From positions 434,001 to 498,000 of the forward strand of contig CANMIS010000004.1 in assembly GCA_947498065.1 (NCBI GenBank): a stretch of 64,000 nt of DNA, in the 5' to 3' direction. This DNA comes from an uncultured Erythrobacter sp. Its GTDB lineage: Bacteria; Pseudomonadota; Alphaproteobacteria; Sphingomonadales; Sphingomonadaceae. Below, one piece after another: positions 1 to 9,949 of the stretch. The translations under genes were made by a program, and so were the position numbers. Under the pieces are notes generated by a model. The model had not been told where the DNA came from, did no database searches, and saw only the letters and a program-made list of their open reading frames with translations. Positions within the stretch are counted from its first letter, which is position 1. Each line of letters starts with the position of its first letter.

Positions 1-576
1 GCGGAAGATATTTTGCGAAGTGTGGCCGTTGTCAGCCGCGAGTGCGGCGTTGCAGATTCGCCCATCACAGGCAAGCAAGCGAAGACGGAAGGCACGCTGG
101 TTACTGGCAGCCTCTCCTTGGCGATATCGATCGGTAAGGCAGTGCGCGAGGCCAAGGTGGCCGGCAATGACACTATCGAAGCGGCGCGCGTCGCTGGTGG
201 TGGCTACTTGCTGTTCACAGGCGTGGTCGCGGGCACCGAATGGGCCGATGAGGACGGATTTCTCCAAGGCAAAGTGAAGCTGGAGGGAACCGGCGATTTC
301 GCAGGCCAATCCTTCGAAACCGACGTGAAGAACGAGCATCTTGTCGCCCGCCGAGATGGCGTCGTCGTCGCGACATGCCCCGACCTCATCAGCCTGATCG
401 ACCTTGAGAGCGGCGATGGAGTGGTCAACCCGGGCTATGAGAATGGGCAATCTATTGCCGTGCTAGGTTTTAAAAGCGATCGAATCTGGCGCAGCGAAGC
501 GGGTCTAGCGGTCTTCAGCCCGCGCTATTTTGGTTATGATTTGGACTATGTGCCGATCGAAGATTTGATTGGCTAA
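1..576 (+). CDS. DUF917-family protein, C-terminal part (5' end outside window)
   Basis: The reading frame is already open at base 1, so the gene starts upstream; about 191 residues are visible. The C-terminus shows the DUF917 pattern: a CPDLISLID segment, then a glycine-rich turn (NPGYENGQSIAVLG) and the closing PRYFGYDLDYVPIE. DUF917 proteins are often found near hydantoinase/oxoprolinase genes, but their biochemical role is not settled and no reaction is assigned here. The TAA stop at 574-576 overlaps the TAG stop of the convergent aminotransferase gene, so the two transcripts must overlap. No terminator is visible between them. Confidence 0.75.
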   Translation, partial: AEDILRSVAVVSRECGVADSPITGKQAKTEGTLVTGSLSLAISIGKAVREAKVAGNDTIEAARVAGGGYLLFTGVVAGTEWADEDGFLQGKVKLEGTGDFAGQSFETDVKNEHLVARRDGVVVATCPDLISLIDLESGDGVVNPGYENGQSIAVLGFKSDRIWRSEAGLAVFSPRYFGYDLDYVPIEDLIG

Positions 577-1700
577 AGCGCTCCCAACAATGCGGCGACA
601 TCGGCCTCATCGTTGTAAAGGTGCGGTGTCACTCTCAGCGAATCTCCGCGCTGCGAAACGAATATCTGATTGGCTGCAAGCCTTTCAGGCAAACCATCTG
701 GAATGGCCTGAGGAAAGCCAAGAGAGAGGAAATGCGGGGCGCGTACGCCGATTGGCGCTGCCGTAAGCCCGGCCTTTGTGGCCTGATCGGCAATGGCATT
801 GGTCAGCTCACCAAGCGTTTCAGCAATCCTACCCACACCGAACTCCAGCAGAAAATCGAGGCCCGCACTTGCCCCTAGAAGCTGGGAGGGATTGGATTTC
901 TCGCCCATGTCGAACCGGCGCGCGCCAGGCTGAAAATCGTCGCGGTAGTCGACCAATCTATTGAAATCTTCCGAACCGCCTCGGTTGATCCAATTGTGCT
1001 CCAGCGGCACCCCTTCATGATGGCGCGGATCAACATACAGCATGCCGATGCCGTAGGGTCCCATTAGCCATTTGTAGCAGGCCGCGACCGCGAAATCCGG
1101 CTGCACCTTGGCAAAGTCGATCGGCATTGCCCCCAGCGATTGAGTCAGGTCTAGAACCAAAGCCGCACCGACTGAACGGCATTTCGCGCCAACGGCTTCC
1201 AAATCGACGATGCGACCATCGGCCCAATGACAATTCGGTACTGCGACAATGGCGGTATCTGGCCCAATGGCATCGAGAACAGCATCAGTCCAAGCAGCGC
1301 CTGGATCGCGCTGCACCGTTACAATCGTTGCCCCGCATTGCTTGGTCAATTCGCGCCAGACATAGATGTTCGACGGAAATTGGTCCGCCAAGGTTACGAT
1401 CTCTTGCCCGTTTGAAAGCGGAAGATTCTTAGCTGCAACTGCCAACGCGTAGCTGACCGATGGCACAATCGCCAGATTGTCTGCGCTGACGTCTGCCAGC
1501 TGCGCCGCGCGCGTCCGAAAATACTCGCTATGTGTGAAAAAGTCCGCCGGACTAATGCTCCAAGGCGTTGCCTTTTGGTGTGAAGCATCCTCCATCGCTC
1601 GGACCACTTCGTGCGATAGCGGCGCCATGTAAGCGCAATTGAGATAGTGCACTTCGCTCGGGATAGAGAAACGATCTCGCTGGCAAGCGATGCTAGACAT
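573..1700 (-). CDS. Aminotransferase class V family protein (isopenicillin-N-epimerase-like)
   Basis: A 375-residue PLP enzyme of fold type I. The PLP lysine is K210 in CYKWLMGPYG, and the conserved Asp that contacts the pyridine nitrogen is D184 in LDLTQS, with Q187 following. The N-terminus (HYLNCAYMAPLS) and the Asn/Arg-rich region near residues 240-265 fit the class-V subgroup of isopenicillin N epimerase, kynureninase and cysteine desulfurase homologues. The sequence does not decide the substrate. No desulfurase cysteine loop is evident, which argues against a SufS/IscS role. It is probably cytosolic. It starts 8 bases after the end of maeB on the same strand, so the two may be cotranscribed. 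Confidence 0.8.
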   Translation of the reverse strand: MSSIACQRDRFSIPSEVHYLNCAYMAPLSHEVVRAMEDASHQKATPWSISPADFFTHSEYFRTRAAQLADVSADNLAIVPSVSYALAVAAKNLPLSNGQEIVTLADQFPSNIYVWRELTKQCGATIVTVQRDPGAAWTDAVLDAIGPDTAIVAVPNCHWADGRIVDLEAVGAKCRSVGAALVLDLTQSLGAMPIDFAKVQPDFAVAACYKWLMGPYGIGMLYVDPRHHEGVPLEHNWINRGGSEDFNRLVDYRDDFQPGARRFDMGEKSNPSQLLGASAGLDFLLEFGVGRIAETLGELTNAIADQATKAGLTAAPIGVRAPHFLSLGFPQAIPDGLPERLAANQIFVSQRGDSLRVTPHLYNDEADVAALLGAL

Positions 1701-1708
1701 ATGTGAGT

Positions 1709-3970
1709 CTAGCCCACCACACCTGCGCTGGCGAGCACTGCCAACGTCAACACATCCGGCGCAATGGCGGTCATCGGCACGATCTGCACCGGCTTTTCCA
1801 TGCCGATCAGCATTGGCCCAATCGTGTCATTGCCGGCCAGCTCTCTGAGCAATTTGGCAGAGAGATTGGCCGATTGCAGACCTGGCATGATCAGCACATT
1901 GGCAGGCGCAGATAGGCGGCTGAACGGATAGAGCTCCATCACCTTCGGATTGAGCGCGGCATCCGGCGCCATCTCGCCTTCATACTCAAAGCCGGGGTCT
2001 TCACGGTCGAGGATCGCAACAGCTTCGCGAATATTGCCAAGCCATTGGCCCGACGGATTCCCAAACGTCGAATAGGAAAGAAAGGCAACCCGCGGCTCAT
2101 GCCCCATGCGCCGCGCCACTGCGGCCGTTTCCTTGGCGATATGCGCAAGCTCTTCCGCGCCCGGTCGCTCATTGATGGTAGTGTCGGCGAGGAACGTCGT
2201 GTGGTTCTTGCCAATCATCATGTGCACGCCGAACGGCAAAGCTCCTGGCTTTTTGTCGAGCACAAGATTCACTTCACGGGCCGTCTGCGCGAATGTCCGG
2301 GTTAGGCCAGAAATCATCCCATCCCCGTGCCCCAAAGCAACGAGCAGGGCCGCAAAGACGTTACGCTCTTGGTTGACCATCCGGCGCACATCACGCTCTG
2401 TATAACCTTTGCGCTGCAGGCGCTTGTAGAGATAGTCCACCATAGCAGGGACATGTTCTGAGGTGGCAGAGTTCTGAATTTCAAAACTGCCCGGGTCGGA
2501 CACCGACAATTGATGCAGCTTATCGACCACCGCCTTCGTGCGGCCCACCAAGACCGGGGTGCCATATCCGAAATCGCGGAACTGAATCGCCGCGCGCAGA
2601 ACCACATCCTCTTCCGCCTCGGCGAACACCATCCGCTTCGGATTGGCTTTCGCCTCGTTGTAAGTTCCCGTGAGGACGGCGGTTGTGGGATTAAGACGTG
2701 ACTTCAGCGCATGGCGATAGGCGTCAAGGTCTTCAATCTTGGCCTGCGCGACACCGGAATCCATCGCAGCTTTGGCCACAGCAGAGGAAACCACCTCGAT
2801 CAGACGCGGATCAAATGGCGCCGGAATAATGTAGTCTTTGCCGAACTTCTGGTTCTTGCCATAGGCACTAGAGACCTCTTCAGGCACTTGCTTGCGAGCC
2901 AGCTCAGCAATCGCATTGGCCGCAGCGATTTTCATTTCTTCATTGATTGTGGTCGCCTGCACATCGAGCGCGCCGCGGAAAATGAATGGGAAGCCAAGCA
3001 CATTGTTCACCTGGTTCGGAAAGTCCGACCGGCCCGTGGCAATGATCGCGTCGGGGCGAACTGCCTGCGCCTCATCTGGCATAATTTCTGGAACGGGATT
3101 GGCCATGGCAAAGATGATGGGCTTGTCCGCCATCTTCTTCACCCATTCCGGCTTCAATGCACCAGCGGCCGATAGGCCGAGGAAAATGTCGGCTCCGACC
3201 AAAGCCTCTTCCAAATTGGTCGCATCTGTCTCGACCGCATGTGCGCTCTTCCACTGATCGACATTGTCACGTCCAGGCGTGATCGGGCCAGTGCGATCAC
3301 ACATGATTACGTTCTCATGAGCAACGCCCATTGCCTTCATCAGCGCGGTGCAAGCAATCGCTGCAGCCCCGGCGCCATTGACGACGATCTTTACGTCTTT
3401 CACGTCCCGGTCAGTCAAATGGCAGGCGTTGAGCAAGCCAGCAGCGGTGATAATCGCGGTGCCGTGCTGGTCATCATGCATCACCGGGATATTCATCCGC
3501 TCGCGCAGCGCCTGCTCGATGATAAAGCACTCAGGCGCCTTGATATCTTCCAGATTGATCCCGCCAAAGGTAGGTTCCATCAACGCAACGGCATCGATGA
3601 ACGCCTGAGGGTCTTCGGTCGCGAGTTCGATATCAATCGAATCCACATCAGCAAAACGTTTGAACAGAACCGCCTTGCCCTCCATCACCGGCTTTGAAGC
3701 CAGCGCGCCAAGATTGCCGAGCCCGAGGATCGCGGTGCCATTAGAAATGACCGCGACCAGATTTGATCGAGCTGTGTAGCGGGCCGCGAGACTGGGATCA
3801 GCCGCAATCGCTTCAACCGGCGCAGCAACGCCTGGCGAATAGGCGAGACTGAGATCACGCTGCGACGCCATCGGCTTTGACGCCACAATTTCAATTTTAC
3901 CCGGGCGGATTGTCTCGTGATAAAACAAGGCTTCGCGGGTCGTGAATGTGACTTGCCGGTCATCGGCCAT
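1709..3970 (-). CDS. maeB: NADP-dependent malic enzyme (MaeB type, malic enzyme plus phosphotransacetylase-like domain)
   Basis: About 753 residues, the usual length of bacterial MaeB. Residues ~1-420 form the malic enzyme, converting malate to pyruvate, CO2 and NAD(P)H. They show the [11 protein letters not shown] start, the [26 protein letters not shown] metal/substrate region in two parts and the NGAGAAAIA nucleotide loop. Residues ~430-753 form a phosphotransacetylase-like domain with the PTA signature region near [11 protein letters not shown]; in MaeB this half is considered regulatory (acetyl-CoA sensing) rather than catalytic. The ATG at 3970 is chosen over an in-frame start five codons upstream because a GGGAG ribosome site precedes it. 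Divergent from mutS with a 117-base gap. Confidence 0.95.
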   Translation of the reverse strand: MADDRQVTFTTREALFYHETIRPGKIEIVASKPMASQRDLSLAYSPGVAAPVEAIAADPSLAARYTARSNLVAVISNGTAILGLGNLGALASKPVMEGKAVLFKRFADVDSIDIELATEDPQAFIDAVALMEPTFGGINLEDIKAPECFIIEQALRERMNIPVMHDDQHGTAIITAAGLLNACHLTDRDVKDVKIVVNGAGAAAIACTALMKAMGVAHENVIMCDRTGPITPGRDNVDQWKSAHAVETDATNLEEALVGADIFLGLSAAGALKPEWVKKMADKPIIFAMANPVPEIMPDEAQAVRPDAIIATGRSDFPNQVNNVLGFPFIFRGALDVQATTINEEMKIAAANAIAELARKQVPEEVSSAYGKNQKFGKDYIIPAPFDPRLIEVVSSAVAKAAMDSGVAQAKIEDLDAYRHALKSRLNPTTAVLTGTYNEAKANPKRMVFAEAEEDVVLRAAIQFRDFGYGTPVLVGRTKAVVDKLHQLSVSDPGSFEIQNSATSEHVPAMVDYLYKRLQRKGYTERDVRRMVNQERNVFAALLVALGHGDGMISGLTRTFAQTAREVNLVLDKKPGALPFGVHMMIGKNHTTFLADTTINERPGAEELAHIAKETAAVARRMGHEPRVAFLSYSTFGNPSGQWLGNIREAVAILDREDPGFEYEGEMAPDAALNPKVMELYPFSRLSAPANVLIMPGLQSANLSAKLLRELAGNDTIGPMLIGMEKPVQIVPMTAIAPDVLTLAVLASAGVVG

Positions 3971-4087
3971 CTGGAGGTCTCCCAAATCGATTTCTACGCT
4001 GCGCTTAGCGACCTAATGATGCAAACGATAGGGGAAAGGGACCTAGGGACCGTTCCGAATCGCTCCGGGGGTGGCTAGGCCATATCC

Positions 4088-6724
4088 ATGGCCGGAAAAA
4101 CGACACCGATGATGGAGCAATTCCTCGCCCTCAAACAAGAGGCGGGTGATTGTTTGCTGTTCTATCGGATGGGCGATTTTTTCGAGCTGTTTTTTGATGA
4201 CGCCAAGACTGCATCGGCAATCCTCGATATTGCCCTCACCACACGCGGAGAGCACGGCGGCGAGCCAGTGCCGATGTGCGGCGTTCCGGTGCATTCGGCC
4301 GACAGCTATCTGGCGCGCTTAATCAAAGGCGGGTGCCGGGTCGCCATTGCAGAGCAGGTGGAAACGCCTGAAGAGGCCAAAATACGGGCCAAGAAGGAAG
4401 GCACTCCCTCCTCCAAGGCGCTCGTCAAACGCGACATTGTCCGCTTTGTGACCGCTGGCACGCTGACCGAAGAAGCCTTGCTGGAGCCGCGCAATGCCAA
4501 TCTGCTCGTAGCTTTGGCCGATGTGCGCGGCGCGATTGGTTTGGCCAGCTGCGACATCTCCACCGGGATCGTGGTGCTAGAGGAATGCAAGCCGGATATG
4601 CTGGGCGCCTATTTGGCCCGACTTGGCGCGAACGAAATTGTTGCGCCAGAAGATTGGGCGCATGGCCCGGATGAAATCACACCTCGGCCGAGAGGTGATT
4701 TTTCGAGCGACGATGGTTTGGAGCGGCTGCGCAAGCTTCACGGCGTTGCAACATTAGATGGATTTGGCGATTTCTCGCGCTCGATGCTGGCAGCGGCAGC
4801 CGGTCTGATCAGCTATCTTGAACACGTAGGCCGCGGCAATCTGCCCATGCTCCTCCCGCCAGTCTCACGGCGCGGTGCTGAGGGTATGGTGATGGATGAG
4901 GCCACCCGCGCGAGCCTCGAAATCTTGCAGTCCCAAGATGGCTCGCGCAGCGGCAGCTTGATCGCCGCAATCGACCGCTGCGTAACCGGAGCTGGCGCTC
5001 GGCAATTGGCAGAGGACCTCAGCTCACCATTGCTTGACCAATCTGCGATTGAAGAGCGCCTGGCCCTCGTTCAGTTCTGGCACAGCCAACCCATTGACCG
5101 CGCGGACCTGCGCGAGGCTCTGCGCGCCCTGCCCGATATTGGCCGCGCCCTAGGCCGAGTGGTGGCTGGCCGAGGAAGTCCGCGAGATTTGGGCCAGTTG
5201 CGCGATGGCCTAAGAGATGCCCGGCTGCTTCACGAAACACTCGCCAGGCAGAGCGACCACCCGATCCTGCTTAAGCAACTCATGCCTCATCTCACTGGCC
5301 ACAGCGCCCTAGTGGATTTGCTCACCAATGCGCTCGTTGCCGCCCCTCCGACCGAGCGATCTGGTGGCGGCTATATCGCTGATGGCTATGACGTCGGACT
5401 GGACGAGCTGCGGCAAGTTTCTGGCAATGCGCGCAAGGCGATCGCCGCAATGGAGGCGAGATACCGCGAGGAGACGGGAATTGCCTCGCTCAAGATTAAG
5501 CACAACGGGGTGCTTGGCTATTTCATCGAGGTGCCCAGCCGGCATGGCGACGCTTTGATGGAGCAGGACAGCGGCTTTACCCATCGGCAGACGATGAAAG
5601 GTGCTGTGCGGTTCAATTCGGTCTCTCTCCACGAAGAAGCGACCCGGATTGCTGAGGCTGGCGGCCGCGCATTGACCGCTGAAGAAGCGCATTTTGAAGA
5701 ACTGACCAGCGCAGTGATAGCCTCGCAAAAAGCGATTGCACAAACAGCGGCGGCATTGGCCCGGATTGATGTTGCAGCTGGACAGGCGGAACGAGCGGCG
5801 GAGGGTGATTGGTGCAAGCCTGAGATCGCCGGTACGACCGAACTTTCTATCACCGCTGGCCGCCACCCGGTGGTTGAAGCTGCCTTGACCAAGACCAATG
5901 ACCGCTTCGTCGCGAATGACTGCAGCCTGGCGGACCAAGACCGCCTATGGCTGATTGGCGGTCCGAATATGGGCGGTAAATCGACCTTTCTGAGGCAGAA
6001 CGCGCTGATCGTCCTAATGGCGCAGGCTGGCGGATATGTTCCGGCACAGTCAGCGACCATCGGCCTCGTTGACCGGCTGTTCAGCCGCGTCGGCGCGTCA
6101 GACAATCTCGCGCGCGGCCGCTCTACGTTTATGGTCGAGATGGTCGAAACCGCCGCAATCCTGTCGCAAGCGACCGAACGCAGCTTTGTTATTCTGGATG
6201 AGGTGGGCCGCGGAACGTCGACCTACGATGGTTTGGCTCTTGCATGGTCAGTCGTCGAGGCGGTGCATTCCAAGATCGCTTGCCGCTGTTTGTTCGCAAC
6301 CCATTACCACGAGCTCGCTCGGCTCGCCGACAGCTGTGAAGCCTTGTCCTTGCATCACGTGAAAGCGCGGGAATGGAAGGGTGATCTGGTGCTGCTCCAT
6401 GAGGTATCTGAAGGTCCGGCCGACCGCTCTTACGGTCTTGCCGTCGCCAAACTGGCCGGCGTCCCTGCTTCAGTGGTGAAGCGGGCCAAGCAAGTGCTGC
6501 AAAAACTAGAGGCAGGCCGGGCGGAAACCGGAGGCATCGCCGCTGGGCTCGGCGAACTGCCGCTGTTTGCGAATGCAGCTCTGGCTGACGAGCGCAAAGA
6601 GCTTGAACCTGGCGATATCTTGAAAGAGAAGTTGGAAAGCGCGGATCTCGATGCATTGTCACCGCGAGAAGCACTTGATTTTCTTTATAATTTGAAGCGT
6701 GAATTGACGTCTACCAAACCTTAA
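4088..6724 (+). CDS. mutS: DNA mismatch repair protein MutS
   Basis: A full-length 878-residue MutS. The mismatch-reading Phe-x-Glu motif is at F31-E33 in MGDFFELFFDD. The connector, lever and clamp domains fill the middle. The ATPase has Walker A GGPNMGGKST with K631, the DEVGRGTST Walker B/signature region, and the FATHYHEL helix. It binds mismatches as a dimer and, with MutL, starts repair in the cytosol; the C-terminal ~60 residues match the tetramerisation tail. Its stop is followed after 26 bases by an unknown membrane-anchored gene. The start is fixed by the conserved MMEQFLALK context. Confidence 0.97.
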   Translation: MAGKTTPMMEQFLALKQEAGDCLLFYRMGDFFELFFDDAKTASAILDIALTTRGEHGGEPVPMCGVPVHSADSYLARLIKGGCRVAIAEQVETPEEAKIRAKKEGTPSSKALVKRDIVRFVTAGTLTEEALLEPRNANLLVALADVRGAIGLASCDISTGIVVLEECKPDMLGAYLARLGANEIVAPEDWAHGPDEITPRPRGDFSSDDGLERLRKLHGVATLDGFGDFSRSMLAAAAGLISYLEHVGRGNLPMLLPPVSRRGAEGMVMDEATRASLEILQSQDGSRSGSLIAAIDRCVTGAGARQLAEDLSSPLLDQSAIEERLALVQFWHSQPIDRADLREALRALPDIGRALGRVVAGRGSPRDLGQLRDGLRDARLLHETLARQSDHPILLKQLMPHLTGHSALVDLLTNALVAAPPTERSGGGYIADGYDVGLDELRQVSGNARKAIAAMEARYREETGIASLKIKHNGVLGYFIEVPSRHGDALMEQDSGFTHRQTMKGAVRFNSVSLHEEATRIAEAGGRALTAEEAHFEELTSAVIASQKAIAQTAAALARIDVAAGQAERAAEGDWCKPEIAGTTELSITAGRHPVVEAALTKTNDRFVANDCSLADQDRLWLIGGPNMGGKSTFLRQNALIVLMAQAGGYVPAQSATIGLVDRLFSRVGASDNLARGRSTFMVEMVETAAILSQATERSFVILDEVGRGTSTYDGLALAWSVVEAVHSKIACRCLFATHYHELARLADSCEALSLHHVKAREWKGDLVLLHEVSEGPADRSYGLAVAKLAGVPASVVKRAKQVLQKLEAGRAETGGIAAGLGELPLFANAALADERKELEPGDILKEKLESADLDALSPREALDFLYNLKRELTSTKP

Positions 6725-6735
6725 CCAAGCTTCGC

Positions 6736-6751
6736 TAATGCTCTAGCATTA
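6736..6751. repeat. 16-bp perfect palindrome at a start codon
   Basis: The arms TAATGC and GCATTA flank a TCTA tetraloop. The last base is the first base of the ATG at 6751. In RNA it would form a six-pair hairpin directly in front of the start; as DNA it could be an operator. No Shine-Dalgarno sequence is visible for this start. Confidence 0.6.
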
Positions 6752-7197
6752 TGTCGGTATCTCCATTCCAAAATCACAAGGTTGCGCTCGGCTTTGCTGG
6801 CGCGGTCATTCTCGGTGTCGCCATTTTTGCTGGCTCGCTGTCTGCACCTACCAATGTTGATGAGGGCGCGAGCGAGCAACAGGCAAACGAAGATAACGCG
6901 GCGGACGAAAAGCAAGTTGCACAGAATGAACAGCCTGTAATTGCTGATTTCGCACCGGATGAAGAGCTTATCGATGATACGAGCGGTTTTGATCCCTCAC
7001 CGAGCAGCGATGATGCAGCTGGCGGGGTCACCATTGAGGCTACAGCCGAAGAAGTGCCATCAGCGAGACGCCCTAGCCGTGCCTCCAACAGCATCAATAG
7101 TGGTTCTGTGAAGATTAGCGGCAATCCATCGCCGCCAAATGGTGGACTACCAATTCGAGTGAGTGAAAACGTTAGAATCGGATCGGAAGAAGAGTAA
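6751..7197 (+). CDS. Hypothetical membrane-anchored protein with acidic extracytoplasmic tail
   Basis: 148 residues. A single hydrophobic segment (about residues 12-30, VALGFAGAVILGVAIFAG) acts as an uncleaved anchor or signal. It is followed by a strongly acidic, low-complexity stretch (many E, D, Q, A) and a Pro/Gly/Ser-rich end. No family was recognised. The composition suggests a disordered periplasmic tail. It lies 26 bases after mutS, but that is probably no functional link. The start codon sits in a 16-bp palindrome with no clear ribosome site, so the start is moderately sure only. The stop is 15 bases from the convergent dehydrogenase gene. Confidence 0.6.
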   Translation: MSVSPFQNHKVALGFAGAVILGVAIFAGSLSAPTNVDEGASEQQANEDNAADEKQVAQNEQPVIADFAPDEELIDDTSGFDPSPSSDDAAGGVTIEATAEEVPSARRPSRASNSINSGSVKISGNPSPPNGGLPIRVSENVRIGSEEE

Positions 7198-7212
7198 TTT
7201 CGCCCTCGGCAC

Positions 7213-8082
7213 CTACCGCGTAGGAACTGGCGCTTCGCCTGAATAGTCATAGAAACCGCGACCGGTCTTGCGGCCCAGCCAGCCCGCCTCGACATATTTC
7301 ACGAGCAATGGCGCAGGGCGATATTTCGTATCACGCGTCGTCTTGTAGAGCACCTTGATGATATCAAGGCATGTGTCGAGCCCAACGAAATCGGCAAGTT
7401 GCAATGGACCCATTGGGTGGTTGAGGCCCAAGCGGCACCCCTTGTCGATGTCTTCGATGCCAGCCGTTGACTGACCCAGGACAAACACCGCCTCATTGAT
7501 CATGGGCAGCAAGATGCGATTGACGACGAAGCCTGGCTCGTCCTGGCTCAAAACCACTTCCTTGCCCAAACCTTCGGCAAATGCGGTGATTTGATCGGTC
7601 GTGTCCTTCGAGGTCGCAAGTCCTGGGATCACCTCAATCAGTCCCATAACCGGCACAGGATTGAAAAAGTGCAGCCCTATAAAACGCGCTGGATCAGGCG
7701 AGTAATTCGCCATGCGTGTGATCGGGATAGAACTGGTGTTGCTGGCCATGATCGCATCGCTGGCAAGGACTTTGCCCGCGCGCTCGAAAATGGCTTGCTT
7801 GATCGCTTCTTGCTCTGTCGCGGCCTCAATAATCAGACTGGCTTCGCTCATAGGCTCATAGTCGCCAATTGGCGTGACCTTGGTAAGCAAAGTTTCGGCT
7901 GCGTCCGCTTCGATCTTTCCGCGTCCAACCAGCTTCACAAGAGCCTTCTCAATCGCGGCCTTACCTGCTTCAGCGCGGGCCAAATCCACGTCAGACAGCA
8001 TCACCGGCATGCCATGCTGAGCAATGGTTTGAGCAATGCCGGTGCCCATTTGCCCGGCTCCAATGACCGCTATTGTCCGCAT
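7213..8082 (-). CDS. 3-hydroxyacyl-CoA (3-hydroxybutyryl-CoA) dehydrogenase
   Basis: 289 residues, the normal length of stand-alone 3-hydroxybutyryl-CoA dehydrogenase (FadB2/Hbd/PaaH group). The Rossmann NAD loop is [11 protein letters not shown] at residues 8-18. The catalytic His is in the [10 protein letters not shown] segment, and [11 protein letters not shown] matches the C-terminal domain entrance. It oxidises (S)-3-hydroxyacyl-CoA to 3-ketoacyl-CoA with NAD+ in fatty-acid, butanoate or aromatic degradation; the exact pathway cannot be read here. The ATG is preceded by AAGGGATC, a good ribosome site. It is monocistronic as far as can be seen. Confidence 0.92.
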   Translation of the reverse strand: MRTIAVIGAGQMGTGIAQTIAQHGMPVMLSDVDLARAEAGKAAIEKALVKLVGRGKIEADAAETLLTKVTPIGDYEPMSEASLIIEAATEQEAIKQAIFERAGKVLASDAIMASNTSSIPITRMANYSPDPARFIGLHFFNPVPVMGLIEVIPGLATSKDTTDQITAFAEGLGKEVVLSQDEPGFVVNRILLPMINEAVFVLGQSTAGIEDIDKGCRLGLNHPMGPLQLADFVGLDTCLDIIKVLYKTTRDTKYRPAPLLVKYVEAGWLGRKTGRGFYDYSGEAPVPTR

Positions 8083-8141
8083 GAATGATCCCTTCGCAAG
8101 TGCAGCAAAGTGGGCGTGTTAGCGGCGCAATTCACACTTGG

Positions 8142-8717
8142 CTAGCGATTAGCTCCCGGCACCCATTTAACATCGGCGCGGCCATTGTCGTTGAGCACGC
8201 GGGCGAGCACGAACAAGCAATCGGACAGGCGGTTAATATAAGCAAGCGCTGATGGGTTCACGGCATCATGCTCTGAAAGCCGGGTCATCGCCCGCTCGGC
8301 CGCACGAGCCGTGGCGCGCGCGACATGGGTGCGCGCGGCTGCTTCACTGCCACCTGGCAGCACAAAACTGGTCAGCGGCTCAAGCTCTTCGTTGAGGCTA
8401 TCAATCTGATCCTCAAGCCAAGTCACTTGAGCGGGGACGACCCGAAGCACCATTTCTGACGGCGTGAAATCACCATCTTCACTCGGAGTGGCAAGGTCGG
8501 CGCCGAGATCAAACAGATCGTTCTGCGCCCGAGTGAGGAGCTGCTTATGCGGCCCCTCAGTCAGATGGCATGCCGCAAGGCCGATCGCGCTGTTGCTTTC
8601 GTCCACGCGGCCAATGGCCGAGATTCGCGCCGAGTGCTTTGCCGCACGCGAGCCATCAACTAGGCCGGTCGTGCCATCGTCCCCAGTGCGGGTGTAAATC
8701 TTATTGAGCTTTACCAC
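8142..8717 (-). CDS. Cob(I)alamin adenosyltransferase, PduO type
   Basis: 191 residues starting at a GTG. It transfers the 5'-deoxyadenosyl group of ATP to cob(I)alamin to make coenzyme B12. The family N-terminus KIYTRTGDDGTTGL is present, as are a conserved GRVDESNSAIG helix and the C-terminal INRLSDCLFVLAR. An in-frame ATG 53 codons upstream was rejected because it would overlap the HIG1 gene and encode an unrelated Arg/Trp-rich extension. The GTG at 8717 gives VVKLNKIYTRTG, which matches the family start. It lies 25 bases after the HIG1 gene and is likely cotranscribed with it and gluQRS. Confidence 0.93.
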   Translation of the reverse strand: MVKLNKIYTRTGDDGTTGLVDGSRAAKHSARISAIGRVDESNSAIGLAACHLTEGPHKQLLTRAQNDLFDLGADLATPSEDGDFTPSEMVLRVVPAQVTWLEDQIDSLNEELEPLTSFVLPGGSEAAARTHVARATARAAERAMTRLSEHDAVNPSALAYINRLSDCLFVLARVLNDNGRADVKWVPGANR

Positions 8718-8742
8718 GTTTCTTTGCGCCCCTGCGCCTAGC

Positions 8743-8973
8743 CTAGCGGGCCACAACCAGAATGATCGCCACGACCAAAATGGCCAGCGCCTGATATTTG
8801 ATCCGCGCAAACATCGCCTTGTTCTGCAGCAATTGCATATCGGTCGCGGTCTCGCCCTCACCCGTCTCCAGATCAATCTTCGTCGTCTTCAAGAAAGCGA
8901 TAATACCGCGAACAAGTGACACAAGCACCAGAACGCTAAGAACGGCCAGAACAGCTATAAGAAAATATGTCAT
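8743..8973 (-). CDS. HIG1-domain twin-transmembrane protein
   Basis: 76 residues with two hydrophobic helices (about residues 3-27 and 57-75) joined by a polar loop. The second half has the HIG1-type pattern LQNKAMFARIKYQALAI (Asn-Lys-x-Met, Arg, Gln). Mitochondrial HIG1 proteins (Rcf1/HIGD1A) modulate cytochrome c oxidase. Bacterial copies are inner-membrane proteins of unproven function and are known in alphaproteobacteria. It sits between gluQRS (9-base gap) and the adenosyltransferase (25-base gap) on one strand. Confidence 0.75.
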   Translation of the reverse strand: MTYFLIAVLAVLSVLVLVSLVRGIIAFLKTTKIDLETGEGETATDMQLLQNKAMFARIKYQALAILVVAIILVVAR

Positions 8974-8982
8974 GCGCAGTAT

Positions 8983-9816
8983 TTAGGCGCTTTCCAGTGA
9001 GATACCACCCGGCAAACGTTGCAACCGCAATTGCTCTGCCAGCAAGAGACCATCCTCTCCCTGCTCTCGCATGTCCGCGAGCGAAGGCGAACCGCGCCTT
9101 TTCGCAAGCTTCTTGCCTTGCTCGTCGAGTAGGAGTTGATGGTGATGCCAATGCGGTACGGAGAGATCGAGAAGCTCTTGCAACAGACGATGAATATGCG
9201 TCGCTGAAAAGAGATCAGAGCCGCGGGTTACCAAAGTCACCCCGTCCGCAGCATCATCCAAAGTCGCAGCCAAGTGATAGCTGGCAGGCTCATCCTTGCG
9301 CATAATCACAACATCACCAAAATCGCGCGGATCGACAATCACTGATCCGGCTTGTTCATCCGTCCAGATCAATTCGCCGACGCTGGCCATTGCTTTGTCC
9401 AGATCGAGCCGCAGACAATGCGGCCTCTTCAAGTTGAGATTGTCTCGCCCCTTACAGGTTCCGGGATAAAGTCCGCCTTCGATCCCGGCCTCCTGCAGAG
9501 CGCGCTGAATCTCTGATCGGGTGCATGTGCATGGATAGAGCAGTCCTGCGTCCTGCAATTTCTGTGCAGCGGCTTGGTAGCTCTTAATACGCTGCGACTG
9601 CGCCGTCACTTCTTGCCATTCCAGCCCAAGCCATCCAAGATCACGGCGAAATTCATCCGCCAGCTCTGGCCGCGACCGGGCACCGTCGATATCCTCAATC
9701 CTGAGCAGAAATGCGCCCCCGGCTTCCTTCGCCAAATCATGCGCGGTGATCGCAGAATAAGCATGGCCAAGGTGCAAGTGCCCATTGGGGCTAGGGGCAA
9801 ATCGTGTGACAATCAT
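8983..9816 (-). CDS. gluQRS: Glutamyl-Q tRNA(Asp) synthetase
   Basis: 277 residues: a truncated GluRS catalytic domain without an anticodon-binding domain, as expected for GluQRS, which attaches Glu to queuosine at position 34 of tRNA(Asp). It shows a HIGH-type motif in PSPNGHLHLGHA and a KMSKS-type loop degenerated to KLAKRRGS. The GluQRS zinc site is YPCTC followed by YPGTC (Cys-x-Cys then Tyr-x3-Cys). The substrate needs queuosine, and queC lies in this same window at about 28.5 kb, so the pathway is consistent. It is the first gene of the gluQRS-HIG1-adenosyltransferase unit. Confidence 0.95.
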   Translation of the reverse strand: MIVTRFAPSPNGHLHLGHAYSAITAHDLAKEAGGAFLLRIEDIDGARSRPELADEFRRDLGWLGLEWQEVTAQSQRIKSYQAAAQKLQDAGLLYPCTCTRSEIQRALQEAGIEGGLYPGTCKGRDNLNLKRPHCLRLDLDKAMASVGELIWTDEQAGSVIVDPRDFGDVVIMRKDEPASYHLAATLDDAADGVTLVTRGSDLFSATHIHRLLQELLDLSVPHWHHHQLLLDEQGKKLAKRRGSPSLADMREQGEDGLLLAEQLRLQRLPGGISLESA

Positions 9817-9949
9817 CGCGGCATTTCACTGCCACAGTGGCGGCAGAAGCGCGAGGCCACCCAAAATCCTTGTGGAAACCCAGCACGTCATGGGTTTGAC
9901 TATTTCGCCTGCCACGGCATTCTCATGGCAATCGGAAAGGATCACAAAC

